Source: Lineus longissimus
Taxonomy: Eukaryota; Nemertea; Pilidiophora; Heteronemertea; Lineidae
NCBI RefSeq assembly: GCF_910592395.1
Contig: NC_088309.1
Location: 16,308,599 to 16,372,598, forward strand
Reading direction: 5' to 3'
DNA: 64,000 bases
In this document: in pieces, positions 42,948-54,116 of the stretch
Layout of the letters: each line of letters opens with the position of its first letter
Numbering within the stretch: the stretch's first letter is position 1
Translations under genes and position numbers: made by a program
Notes under the pieces: model-generated
The model's database searches: none
Told to the model about the DNA's origin: nothing
Seen by the model: the letters and a program-made list of their open reading frames with translations, nothing else

Positions 42948-45842
42948 AATGTGTCTTCTTTGACCAACTGATTGTGAACAAAGTAGCCCCCACAAAAACA
43001 GTTATCAGGATGTTTGGAGTGAATATTATTCCATCAGTGCATTTGTATTTCTTTAAGATTCCTTAAACGTGGCACTGGCATTTTGTGACTTTGAGCTGAA
43101 CACTTTTTAGCTCAGCTGACAAAGTCAGCGGAGCTAGTAGTATAGCTGTTCAAATGGTGTCCGTCCTGCAATCCATCCATCTAGGGACCCATCTGTGGAC
43201 AAAATTGGACATTTCTGACCGGGAAGACCTAGCCACTTCGTTGACGGTGCTAAATTAGGAGTTGCCCAAGGTGAACTCAAAAAACGAAAAATCGGCGCGA
43301 TCCGACCTGTATTAAGAGAATGAGGTCATTTCGCGTTTAGATTTCTTTCCCTTTTTACCTCGGTCCACAGAGCAAATATTGTTTTCAAATGTGGCTGAAT
43401 ATTTTTAAATATTTTTTCATTTTTTACTTTTAATGGAATTAATATAGTTTTAACCGCCAGTTGGCGCTGCAGGCACATTGCCTGAATTTTGGCGATTTCA
43501 AATTTGGCGGTGGCTAAACTTTTTTGCAAGCAGTGCCGCTGATTGGCCGATCGATAGAAGAGATGCCACCATTTAAAAATGGCGGTAGTCGCTGCTTCAA
43601 TGAAGATGAGTGAACTTTCTCATGTTCAATCGGTTGATACTCTTTTAATCAACATGACCATGTACCTGAAATTTGTTTAGGTACTGAAAAGAGTCCATAT
43701 AATTCAGATTTATCAATAGTTTTTTTATAATATTGCGGAAATTTTGTGCACAAATTAGCGAAAGTTGGTGCTCGTCTCATGTCATTTTAGAGCGAGAAAT
43801 TTGTTTCCGTCGATCTCTACCACTGAAAAATCGCTTGCATAGCTTCGAATTTTTGTGAAAATAAGTATCTGAACTTGGTTTCAAATAGTCTAGAGAGTTA
43901 CCTTTGTGGTGATACATATGGTATGTGATAAATATTTGTGGAATTTGTGAAATTCGGTTTTCAAACGTGCCGATGATGCAAGCGATCTCGCGTGAATTTT
44001 GCAAGTCCTGATATGTCGACAGGGTGTCAAAAATCACTCGCCTAAATTCAATTCAAAGATCGAAAATGATATCTGAACTTAGTTTCAAATAGCCAACGCA
44101 ATTATCATTTCGGTGATATATAATGCATGCATGTAATAATTGATTAATCTGCCTAAAACGTGCAATTAAAACGGCGAAAGATCGTGATTACTGATAAACA
44201 CTCTGGTGGCGGTCGCACTAAATAACGACCGGTAGGGCCCGGCGCGTGGCGGAGAAAAAAAGGTAGCGCCCGGAGGTTGAAACGGGATTTTTATGCACTT
44301 TTAACTGTATATATATGTTGTTTAGATGTATTTCTAACAGTTCTGTAACTTTTATGACCAAGCTTGCACCCAAAGTTGGTAAAATTGATGCTTGTTTATG
44401 GACTGCGCTAGCGACCAGAGAATTCGCCGTCGGCCATTTTGGGACGGTCCCTGAGTTGTTGCGGTTGGCAATTTTGCAACAAATCTCGCCATTTACGTTT
44501 GTTTACAATTATTTTGAAAGTCACATTGTCATTATGACATCGTAGTATGAATTCCACTGCAGTTTCGTTACGCAGCAATGCTCATGTTTTTGGTTGGCAA
44601 TCCTGTACTGTCTGTACACTGCGCTGTGCATGCATGGCTGTACTGTAGGCTGTAAAAAAGACAAAAATGATAGCCTAGCCCTATAGGACAGGCTCAGAGT
44701 ATAACTCAACAGGCCCTCATGATTCATTTGATGGACACCTTATTTGATAGTACCTCATCATTAAGTCCACTAGATCCTGTTCTGTCACATGTCGTAGACG
44801 ATAGACAATTTTCAAAATGTAGTACACCACTCGCTCATCTTTAAGCCCAACTTGGCTCACATCAGTCATCATGTGGGCACGGTTAGCTGTTGAGTGTTAT
44901 GGTTCAGTCTGTGAGACTAATTTAAAGAGGTTACACTTTTATTTTGAATTGGAAAACAACCCCCAGGACTGACTTTTCACTGAGTGATAAGTGTACCCTT
45001 CGAAGGTTAAGTCTCTTTCTGGATTTGCTTCCATAGATGCTTTGTTCAGGATATCATCTGACCGATGCCTGATCAAGCACAGACTGTATCCGGTGGTGTA
45101 CATTTCCCCGTCTATGTCACCCTTTTTTATTCAGTCAGTGTTAATTTCTCTTCTCTTTTTTTACAGATTAACTGTTGTTGGTTATTGCAAGAGGAGTCGT
45201 TGGCACATTTCAAGTCCAGGAAAGCACTTGCTGTTCCCACATTCAGAGTAACGTGTGCTTACTCGTTTTACTGCTTTCCATTCCTGGAGAGCGTTATCAA
45301 ATATCTGCCGCAAGGCAACAAATATCTGCCGCAGGGCGCTTCAAATATCTGCCGAAAGGCATCAAATATCTGCCGCACCAATAAAGTTCATTTTGTTAAC
45401 CAACTCTTTATCTTCTTTTCTTCACATACAAAAATACCGTCCCAAACATTTGGCTGCATTCACTTCATCAATGTCCAGACAACAGTCGGTTCATTTGACC
45501 ATTGTAAAGCACCAGGCCCCACCTCACAAAATACACTGTAATAATTATGTACCTTGTGTCCATGTGCATGTTATTAGTTCCACCTACGCTGCATGAAGAC
45601 AAGGACTCCACTCTTTGACGTCACCACACAACTCCTTGACGTCATCACACACCCCACTACTGCAACGGCAATAGAAATGACTTTACGTCATAATACCAGG
45701 GTGACGTCAACTCAGTACTTCAGCATGCACTGATATAGCAAGAAGGTCTTTCGCATCAGCACCTGCGTGCTAGACGTTATAGCTTCACGTTGCCTCATAA
45801 TAACGGTACCGATACACACTTGGCCCTTGCCTTCACGGGTCC

Positions 45843-46036
45843 ATACCTATGTGTCCCGGTACCTATGTGTCCCGGTACCTATGTTTCCCGGTACCTATGT
45901 GTCCCGGTACCTATGTGTCCCCATAGTAAAGGGGTACCTATGTGTCCCGGTACCTATGTGTCCCCATAGTAAAGGGGTACCTATGTGTCCCGGTACCTAT
46001 GTGTCCCCATAGTAAAGGGGTACCTATGTGTCCCGG
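45843..46036. repeat. Left terminal tandem array of the MULE
   Basis: TACCTATGTGTCCCGG units of 16 bp are followed by three longer units in which every second copy ends in CCCCATAGTAAAGGGG. Each unit join contains GGTACC. The units are the inverse of the right array. Confidence 0.9.
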
Positions 46037-46247
46037 GACCCCTGTTGAAAGGGATACAAGTACACCTATATATGTGTACTGGTAAAAAAAGGGTCAGTGA
46101 CATTTACTCATGAAGGGCTCATGAAGCAAGGCTGTCGCATGCACATCACATACTTTCCGCAAATTCCTGGAAATCGATCTTCACTAAGTTCTAGGAAATA
46201 CACCAACCCCTTGCATAGAGCTTTTGGACTGCAGTTTAGAAGTAGCC

Positions 46248-47985
46248 ATGGATGTTAGACTTCTTGCAGGAAATCGTGGTGGTCAGGTCCTTGTAATTAA
46301 TGGATACCGCTACCGCAAGCATCGAAACGTTAATGAAAGAATTCACTGGCGGTGCTGGAGGAAAGAATGCAACGCACGTGTTCGAACGAATGTGTTCAAT
46401 ATGGAAAACCTTGAAGGTGTGAATGAAATTCGCATACTGTTCCATGAGGAACACGCCCATGAGACTGATGACAATATGGTTGATCGTGCTCTATTGAGGG
46501 AAACAATGCGGGAAGCAGTATTGGATAACCCTGCTCGTCCAGTTAAGCGTGTGTATGATGCTACAGTTGCTGATGTACACAGACAACACACGCAGGGTGG
46601 TGGAGACCGACCTCCCCCCGATCGACAATTTTCTTTCCTTCCGAACAATTCTGAATAGAACCAAGATGAGCCAAATGCCAGAAATCCCAGCTGCAGTCGA
46701 AGATGTCAACATAGCTGGGCCTTGGTCAGAAACATGGCTGCATGATCGCTTTTTGCTCCATCAGGATAATGACTGGGGTATCTCCATTTTCGCAACTGAT
46801 GCAAACCTAAGAGCCCTCAGGAGGTGCAGTGAGGTCTATATGGACGGAACTTTCAGATCGTGCCCTGCCCCATATAAACAGTTTTTTACAGTCCTTGGCA
46901 GGTACCATGGCTGGATGGTACCTTTGGTAGATGTGCTGATGGAACATCGGGGAATCGGGCATTACCGGCAGGTTTTGACAGCCATTTCGCAGCACGTGCG
47001 TCATGTAACGCACCATCGGTGGAGGCCACGGATGGTCATCTGTGACTTTGAACATGCCCTTATTTCTGCTGTGGAAACGGAGCTTCCTCATGCCCAAGTC
47101 AAGGGATGTTATTTCCACTTCACGCAGAACATGTGGAGGAAAATTCAGGAACTTGGCCTGGCGGGTCCATACCGCCGTGACAGAAATCTTCGAAAATGTC
47201 TGCGTAAATTGATGGCAATTGGCTACCTTCCCTTGGCATTAGTCCAATTGAATTTCAATCTTTTACATGCAACGAGGAGAACAAATAACCTCATCAACAG
47301 ATATCCGGCATTAATGGACTTCTTTGCTTACGTAAGGAACACGTACGTCAACGGAACGTTCCCACCAGCCCTGTGGAATGTCTATGATCGCAACAAGGAT
47401 CTACGTACGAACAACAACGTTGAAAGTAATTACATGTTGAAAATAATCCCACTAATTCTAACTTTCCAGAACTAAAACGGGGTTATTCAAAAATCCCAAA
47501 TTGAAAAAGTGTTCTCAATTCTATGTTCCTGACCAGTGGTATTAACTGATGCTTTGTGTTAGCACCTCCTTTTCACAAGTTGTAGCCGTTTTTGATACTG
47601 TCGACTTTTGTAGACTCTGTTCCTGAGTTAGTCCTGAGGGGGTTAGTGATGTTCTTCAATTTGAAATGTTCTCATTACAGGTTATCATAAGCAGCTTAAT
47701 GATACTGTTGTTGTGAAGCACCCTTCACTGTGGATGTTTATCAGGTATTTAAAGGACAACCAGGCATCTGTTGAGACATCCATCGATGCTGCCGATCGTG
47801 GAGACGCACCAGCACCAAGGAGAAGGAAGTGGCGCCAGCTGGAGGCCAGGCTTGTGCGTCTCAAACACCAAGCCGACAGGCGAGGGTTTGGACGAAATTT
47901 TAGCTCCACCCGAGAGTGTCTTGGTAACTCAACCAAGGTCCGAAGCCGAGGGTTCAATTTCTATTCTAAAATACCTCAAACTTAA
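46248..47985 (+). pseudogene. MULE transposase (FLYWCH + DDE), one frameshift, two exons
   Basis: Start ATG 46248 (MDVRLLAGNRGGQ). Residues 8-75 are a FLYWCH-type zinc module (GYRYRKHR, WRCWRKECNARV, then HEEHAHE). A frame change lies in the C run at 46614-46619. The catalytic domain follows: SEVYMDGTFRSCP (first Asp), GWMVPLVDVLMEHRG, MVICDFEHALISAVE (second Asp), VKGCYFHFTQNMWRKI (the CxxH of MULEs) and RTNNNVES (catalytic Glu region). A 255-bp intron (47426-47680; GTAATT..CATTACAG) leads to exon 2 with YHKQLND...HPSLWMFIRYLKDNQ and a basic end at 47985. Only the one frameshift was seen. Confidence 0.85.
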
Positions 47986-48591
47986 AAAGATAGGCCACGA
48001 AATAACTTGAATATGTGCGAATTTGGCAAATTCCATCCATCGCCTGCCCGGAGCGCCGGTAGCGCCGTTGTTTACATTATGTTACGGCAGCGCGTATAGG
48101 AAGTCCGGATCGGCTCGCTCAAGTGATGCTAAAATCCGCGCAAATGGGCTATTTGGAGCGTTTTTCTCAGCAAATATGTGTAGTGCTCATTAAAAAACTT
48201 AGGGTGGTTGATGCTTCCTTGGCTGATTTGTGTTTGAAGCAGTGTTTTGAGAGCCTCAAACTTCTGAAGTGAGCTGTGTGCATGGTTTCCACATTTTAGT
48301 GCAACCCGAGGGAACTTTGGTAGAGCATCTTGGTTGCGTGTCCAAAACACTCCACTCTCAGAACGAGGCTTATGCATTTTCCATTTAAAAGTTGACTTTA
48401 CGGTACCAAGGTATTTTAGAATTTTTGTTTGTGTTATAAGAATTGTGAGACCCGTATTGAAAAGATAAGTGCCACAGTAATTCAGTATTATTAAAAAAGT
48501 AATTCGGTATTATTTGATTTGTAATAAAAGACATGTTAAGGGAGACATATCTCGTGTAGTTTTATTATCTCGAGACTTTAGATAATACCCC
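47986..48591. other. MULE 3' region, noncoding
   Basis: The stretch lies between the transposase stop and repeat B copy 3. No open frame of interest; no similarity to other parts of the window noticed. Confidence 0.4.
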
Positions 48592-48647
48592 TTTTTAGCT
48601 CACCTCTTAGCAGAGGTGAGCTTATCCCATACCGTGGCGTCCGTCGT

Positions 48648-48715
<68 letters not shown>

Positions 48716-49749
48716 CGTTAGCAGGGCACGTTTCGTAACTGTTAGAGCTATTGAGTTGAAACTTGGTACACATGTACCCTTATGTAATGACACGTGGGAG
48801 ACCAAGTTTCGGTCCGATTCGTTTCATGGTTTGGCCACTAGGGGGACAAACGTTAAAAGTGAAAATATGCAGTATCTCCCTTAATAGTAGTCGGGAAATT
48901 TTGAAAAAAATATGGTAGGTACTTCTAGCAAAGGTGCATCATATATCCTCCGGGTTTTTGATTTGACCTCCTTTTCAAGGTCACAGAGGTCAAATGGTGT
49001 AAATTAGCCGTTAGGATGTAACGATGGCACGTTTCTAAACTGCAATGACTATTGATACCAAATTTGGTACACATTTACCCCTTAGTCAGGTGATCTCAGG
49101 GACCAAAGTTTGGTCCAATATGATTCACCACTTGACCACCAGGGGGCAAAATCCAAAAACCTTAAAAATGTGATTATTTCTTAACTTCTTGCCCGATTGC
49201 CACCAATTTGATATCATGGGTACATCTAACCACCATACAGTATATGTCACACAGGTTTTTAATTTGACCTTCTTGTCAAGGTCACAGAGGTCAAATGGCG
49301 TAAATTCGCCGTCAGGCCGTAACTATGGCACGTTTCTTAACTGCAATGACTATTGATCACAAATTAAGTACACATGTACCCCTTGGTCAGGTGATCTTAG
49401 GTACCGAAGTTTGGTGCGATCTGATTTGCCGTTTGGCCTCCAGGGAGGGGGCCAAATCCTAAATTCTTCAAAATGCCATTATTCCTAGTAATGACTTGCC
49501 CGATTGGCACCAATTTTATATCATAGGTACATCTAATTCTAACAACCATTCAATGTGTCACCCGGGTCTTCTTTGATTTGACCTACTTTTCAAGGTCACA
49601 GAGGTCGAATGTACTGTAAATTGGCCATTTTGGGGAAATTGTAATTGCTTGGACCTACATCAAACCTAACACTACATGACACAAGACCATGCTCTTTATC
49701 CATCTTTCCTCCACATGAGGTGAGCACAATGGCCCTGGCCATTTCATTT
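48592..49749 (+). mobile_element. Noncoding repeat B, copy 3, nested in the MULE
   Basis: Same ends and internal units as copies 1 and 2. Its (GTC)n tract (about 48650-48715) is the longest of the three. It begins with T5 after CCCC and ends with CATTTCATTT immediately before the right terminal array of the MULE. Confidence 0.88.
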
Positions 49750-49932
49750 AACATGGGGACACATAGGTACCGGGACACATAGGTACCGGGACATATAGGT
49801 ACCGGGACACATAGGTACCGGGGCACATAGGTACCGGGACACATAGGTACCGGGACACATAGGTACCGGGACACATAGGTACCGGGGCACATAGGTACCG
49901 GGACATATAGGTACCGGGACATATAGGTATGC
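49750..49932. repeat. Right terminal tandem array of the MULE
   Basis: Eleven units of about 16 bp of the type GGGACACATAGGTACC (variants GGGGCACAT, GGGACATAT) were counted. They are the inverse complement of the left array. Confidence 0.92.
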
Positions 49933-50019
49933 CCCCGCCTTCACCTATCCATTTCAGCTGAGCGCCAGGCCCTTGGGCCTCTTGTTTGTCACTAAATTTG
50001 GTGCTGGGTTCTCATTATC

Positions 50020-52520
50020 TTTTTGGCTCACCGTAGGGGAGTCTATACAATACCGCAGTGTCCGTCGTCCGTCGTCGTCGTCTGTCGTTGTCGTCCGTCG
50101 TCGTCGTCGTCGTATCCTGTTTCAAAAACAGTGGCACGTTTCTTAACCGCTAAGCCTATGAACTTGTAACTTTGTACACAGGACTCCCTTGGTCATATGA
50201 CCTGTGACACTAAATTTCGGTCCGATCTGATTCTTAATTTGGCCACCAGGGGGCCGAAGGTAGATATCTAAAAAGTGTGATATCTCGCTTATTAATGACT
50301 TGTCTGGAATGAAATTTTTGTGGTAGGTACTCATAGCAAGGATACATCATATATCATACGGGTTTTTAATTTGACCTACTTTTCAAGGTCACAGAGGTCA
50401 AATGGCGTAAATTGGCTGTTTCAGTGTAACTATGGCACGTTTTTCAACCTCCACAGCTATGAACTTGAAACTTAGTACATATAACCCCCTATACCAGATA
50501 ACCTCTGGTGCTGAATTTCGGTCTGATCTGATTCTCAACTTGGCCACCAGGGGGCCGAATGTGGATACCTAAAAAGTGTGATAATTCGCTTATCAATAAC
50601 TTGTTTTCAATTAAACTTTCGTGGTGGGTACTCATAGCAAGGATACATCATATATCGTACGGGTTTTTAATTTGACCTACTTTTCAAGGTTGCAGAGGTC
50701 AAATGGCATAAATTGGCTGTTTCAGTGTAACTATGGCACTTTCTCAACCGCCACAGCTATGAACTTGAAAGTTGGTACATATAACCCCCTATATCAGATA
50801 ACCTCTTGTGCTGAATATCGGTCCGATCTGATTCTCAATTTGGCCACCAGGGGGTCGAATGTGGATATCTAAAAAGTGTGATATCTCGCTTATTGATGAC
50901 TTGTTTTCGATAAAACGTTTGTGGTAGGTACTCATAGCAAGGATACATCATATATCATATGGGTTTTTAATTTGACCTACTTGTCAAGGTCACAGAGGTC
51001 ACAACGCAGACACAGATATGGCCGAAATTGCATGTTTTGTGTTTTTCGTGTTGTGGCAATCCAAAGGTGGTGAGTTCATTCATGATTCTGGTATCTTACA
51101 TTCATTTCTGTCTTTTTGGCTCACCCTAGGGGAGTCTATGTAATACCGCAGTGTCCGTCGTCGTCCGTCGTCGTATCCTATTTCAAAAACAGTGGCACGT
51201 TTCTTAACCGCTAGGGCTATGAACTTGAAACTTTGTACACAGCACCCCCTAGGTCAGGTGACCTCTGACACTGAATTTCGGTCCGATCTGATTCTCAACT
51301 TGGCCACCAGGGGGCCAAATGTCGATATCTAAAAAGTGTGATATCTCGCTTATTAGTGACTTGTTTTCGATGAAACTTGTGTTGTAGGTACTCATAGCAA
51401 ATATACATCTTATATCATACGGGTTTTTAATTTGATCTACTTTTTAAGTTCACAGAGGTCATATGGCGTAAATTGGCCGTTAGAGTGTAAACTATGGCAC
51501 ATTTCTTAACCACTAAAGCTATGAACTTGAAACTTAGTACATATAACCCCCTATATCACATAGCCTCTGGTGCTGAATTTCAGTTTGATCTGATCCTCAA
51601 CTTTGCCACCAGGGGGCCAAAAGTGGATATCTAAAAAGTGTGATATCTCGCTTATAAGTGACTTGTTTTCGATAAAATCTTTATGGTAGGTACTCTTAGG
51701 AAGAATACATCACATGTCTTACGGGTTTTCAATTTGACCTACTTTTCAAGGTCACAGAGGTCATATGGCGTAAATTGGCCGTTAGAGTGTAAACGATGAC
51801 ACGTTTCTTAACCATTAAAGCTATGAACTTGAAACTTGGTGCATATAACCCCCTACATCAGATAACCTCTGATGCTGAATTTTGGCCCGATCTGATTCTT
51901 TATTCGGCCACCAGGGGGCCATAATGGAAAAAGAAAGAAGTGCAATATCTTGCTTATTTGAGTGAATTGTTTTCGATAAAATTTTTATGGCAGGGACTTC
52001 TAGCAATGATACACCACATGTCCTACGATTTTTGGATTTGACCTCCTTTTCTAGGTCACAGAGGTCAAATGGCGTAAATTGGCCATGAGAGTGTAACTAT
52101 GGCACGTTTCTTAACTGCTGAAGCTATGAACTTGAAAGTTGGTACATGTAACCCCCTACATCAGATAATCTCTGACACCGAATTTTGGCCTGATCTGATT
52201 CTTGATTTGGCCACCAGGGGGTCAAAAATGAAAAAGTTGGACGTGCAATATCTCGCTTATTAATGACTTTTTTTCGATGAATTTTTTATTGCAGGGACTC
52301 TTAGCAATCACACGATATTGATCTTGTTGATGTCATAGACAATTATTGGTTGGATCATAAACTTATATATACTGCCCTGTCTTATTACTTGACATCAATA
52401 CACATCTAAAAAAAGTCTTCATGCCTGATTGTGTTCACCATATTCACCTCTAAACTAAGCATGATCCTGCCTACTAAAATATGTATACGGTGAGCACAAT
52501 GGCCCCTGGCCGTTTCATTT
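50020..52520 (+). mobile_element. Noncoding repeat C, two joined copies
   Basis: The 5' motif TTTTTGGCTCACCGTAGGGG occurs at 50020 and again at 51113 (with CCCTAGGGG), each followed by TCTAT..AATACCGCAGTGTCCGTCGTC. Five or more internal units of about 300 bp carry 'AAGGTCACAGAGGTC', 'GGCACGTTTCTTAACC' and 'GGCCACCAGGGGG' motifs. The 3' end at 52520 (GGTGAGCACAATGGCCCCTGGCC...TTTCATTT) is like that of repeat B. The first copy lacks this end, so the second may have inserted into it or joined by exchange. No ORF. Confidence 0.75.
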
Positions 52521-52774
52521 TATGTTTTAGAGTGGAAATTGTAAATATCAATAATTACTTTGTTATCACTTAAGTCTTGAACCATGGTCCTTAGAAGTGT
52601 GTTTATTCAATGATTGTAGTCCAGAGTTACAAAGAGTAGCGTAGGGGTTCGAAGATATCACAAAGCTATCCAAATCCTTCCATTAAGCTGTTTAGTCCTT
52701 GTTTATTTCCATCTCGTCCATCTCTATCTGCCATTCTGTATTCCATTGAATTCCACAGTTATTGATTGGACTTA

Positions 52775-53519
52775 AGCTCTGTACACACTGACAACATTTT
52801 GGGAAACATGTTGGCCAACATGTTGTCCAGGTGCGATGTTATCGAAAATGTTGGCAGTGTGTACAGTTCGGAAACATTCGGTAACATGTTGGCCAAATGT
52901 TGCTCAAATGTTGTCGAAATAATACAAAATCAATTTTGTTGCCGAGATGCTAATGATGTTGTCGAGTTTTTCCAATCAGAAATAGGCCACAAATCACATG
53001 ATCTACCTTTAGAGCCATGTGATGTAGTCAAAATGGCAGCCTCAAGCAAGGAATGGTTACTGAGTGAAGTTGAACAACTTATTGCAGTATGGGAAAGTTG
53101 TGCCTGTTTATGGGATGTAACATCCAGGGAATATAAAGACAAGAACAAAAAGAAAGCTGCTACTCTAGAAATAGCTACAAAATTTGCCCCATGCTGGTGT
53201 CTCATATAAATCCATGGTCTTGTCCACACTCTTTTCTCATCTTTACGTCTTCTCCGCCGTCTTTCAATCAGGATACGTAAAATGATGGCAGAGCCACCGA
53301 CAATACATCTTCTTCTCTTGGAATCTTCCATTGTTTATGAATTTCCCTCCAAAATATTCCCTCAAAAATTCTCATTTCTCGGAAACATTCGACAACAAGT
53401 TGCCCAACATGTTGTCGAATTTTGTCATGTGTATACAGGGCCAAATTTTCGATAACATCGCACCTGGACAACATGTTGGCCAACATGTTTCCCAAAATGT
53501 TGTCAGTGTGTACAGAGCT
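52775..53519 (+). mobile_element. Harbinger deletion derivative, 745 bp
   Basis: Inverted ends of about 75 bp start AGCTCTGTACACACTGAC on both sides and are almost identical. They are flanked by TTA (52772-52774 and 53520-53522), the usual Harbinger duplication. The interior keeps the beginning of a MADF gene and nothing of the transposase. The ends differ from those of Harbinger 1 and 2, so this derives from a third Harbinger type. Confidence 0.88.
53033..53209 (+). pseudogene. Truncated MADF gene start inside the Harbinger derivative
   Basis: From ATG 53033 the product reads MAASSKEWLLSEVEQLIAVW, then LWDVTSREYKDKNKKKAATL, which matches the Harbinger 1 MADF protein ([20 protein letters not shown]). 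After about 50 residues the similarity ends and the frame stops at 53209, the point of internal deletion. Confidence 0.75.
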
Positions 53520-53522
53520 TTA

Positions 53523-54114
53523 GAGAGTAATGCAGCCAGTATATCAGCCAGTAATCAAGAATGTTGTGCTACATATTCAATGATCAAAGATTAAAGGTCG
53601 AGTTGAGTCCATTACAGTTTATGTTATGTAACATGTATTTCCAAGAAGCATATTCTTTTGAATTTAACAACATCTTATAATTATACCTCCAGCCGCCCCC
53701 CCCCCCCCACCCCCTTCTTATTCCAAATTAATTTTGCAGGCCCAGCAAAAATCATAGATCACCTGCAAGTGGAGACTGGCTTCTGTGCTGGATTTTTCTC
53801 AGGAAGGGTAGTTATTCTGAAGGTGTTTCTTTAATAAGAATGTTGTATGAGTGACATTGTTAAGTGTGTATGCAGAGAGACAGAGGCATTGATGATTCAT
53901 GTCAGAAGTTATCTTGTGTCTCCCATGTCAATATTGGTAATCATCCCATGAGGAACCATGTATGTATTTCACATGCGAGTCACAACATTGAGGGGAGGTT
54001 TTTCTCTTCTTTGGTAAAGGGTTATGGTCTTCCTGAACAAAGCATAGGATGAAATGAATGGGTTCAGGGTTACACAATACCCATGGTTAGATGACAACGG
54101 CAGTGTAATAAAAA
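53523..54114. other. No gene recognised; poly-C tract
   Basis: A CCGCCCCCCCCCCCCACCCC tract lies at 53693-53713. Short open frames here show no motif. Confidence 0.4.
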
Positions 54115-54116
54115 TA

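Larger units (their letters stand above)
45837..49936 (+). mobile_element. Mutator-like element (MULE) with tandem-array ends
   Basis: The target duplication GCCTTCAC lies at 45829-45836 and 49937-49944; repeat A copy 1 has the single uninterrupted site (TTGCCTTCACCTAGCC). The ends are inverted: GGGTCCATACCTATGTG on the left and GGGGGCATACCTATATG reversed on the right. They consist of tandem GGTACCTATGTGTCCC units. An 8-11 bp duplication and a FLYWCH-MULE transposase fit the Mutator superfamily. Repeat B copy 3 is nested just inside the right array. Confidence 0.9.
43104..49986 (+). mobile_element. Noncoding repeat A, copy 2 (split by a MULE)
   Basis: The two parts are 43104-45836 and 49945-49986. 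They are collinear with copy 1 from the AGCTCAGCTGACAAAGTC start to the GGGCCTCTTGTT end. The MULE at 45837-49936 separates them with an 8-bp target duplication. This copy lacks the hairpin MITE and repeat B found in copy 1. The ATATCTGCCGCA tandem is at 45295-45378. No ORF. Confidence 0.82.

Noticed and set aside
45843-46036. Regular short repeats that could suggest a CRISPR array
   Set aside because: Units are contiguous without unique spacers, occur inverted at the other end of a MULE, and the DNA is eukaryotic.
53523-54114. Short open frames upstream of pogo-like element 2 as a host exon
   Set aside because: No motif, no splice pair, and the region ends at a transposon border.
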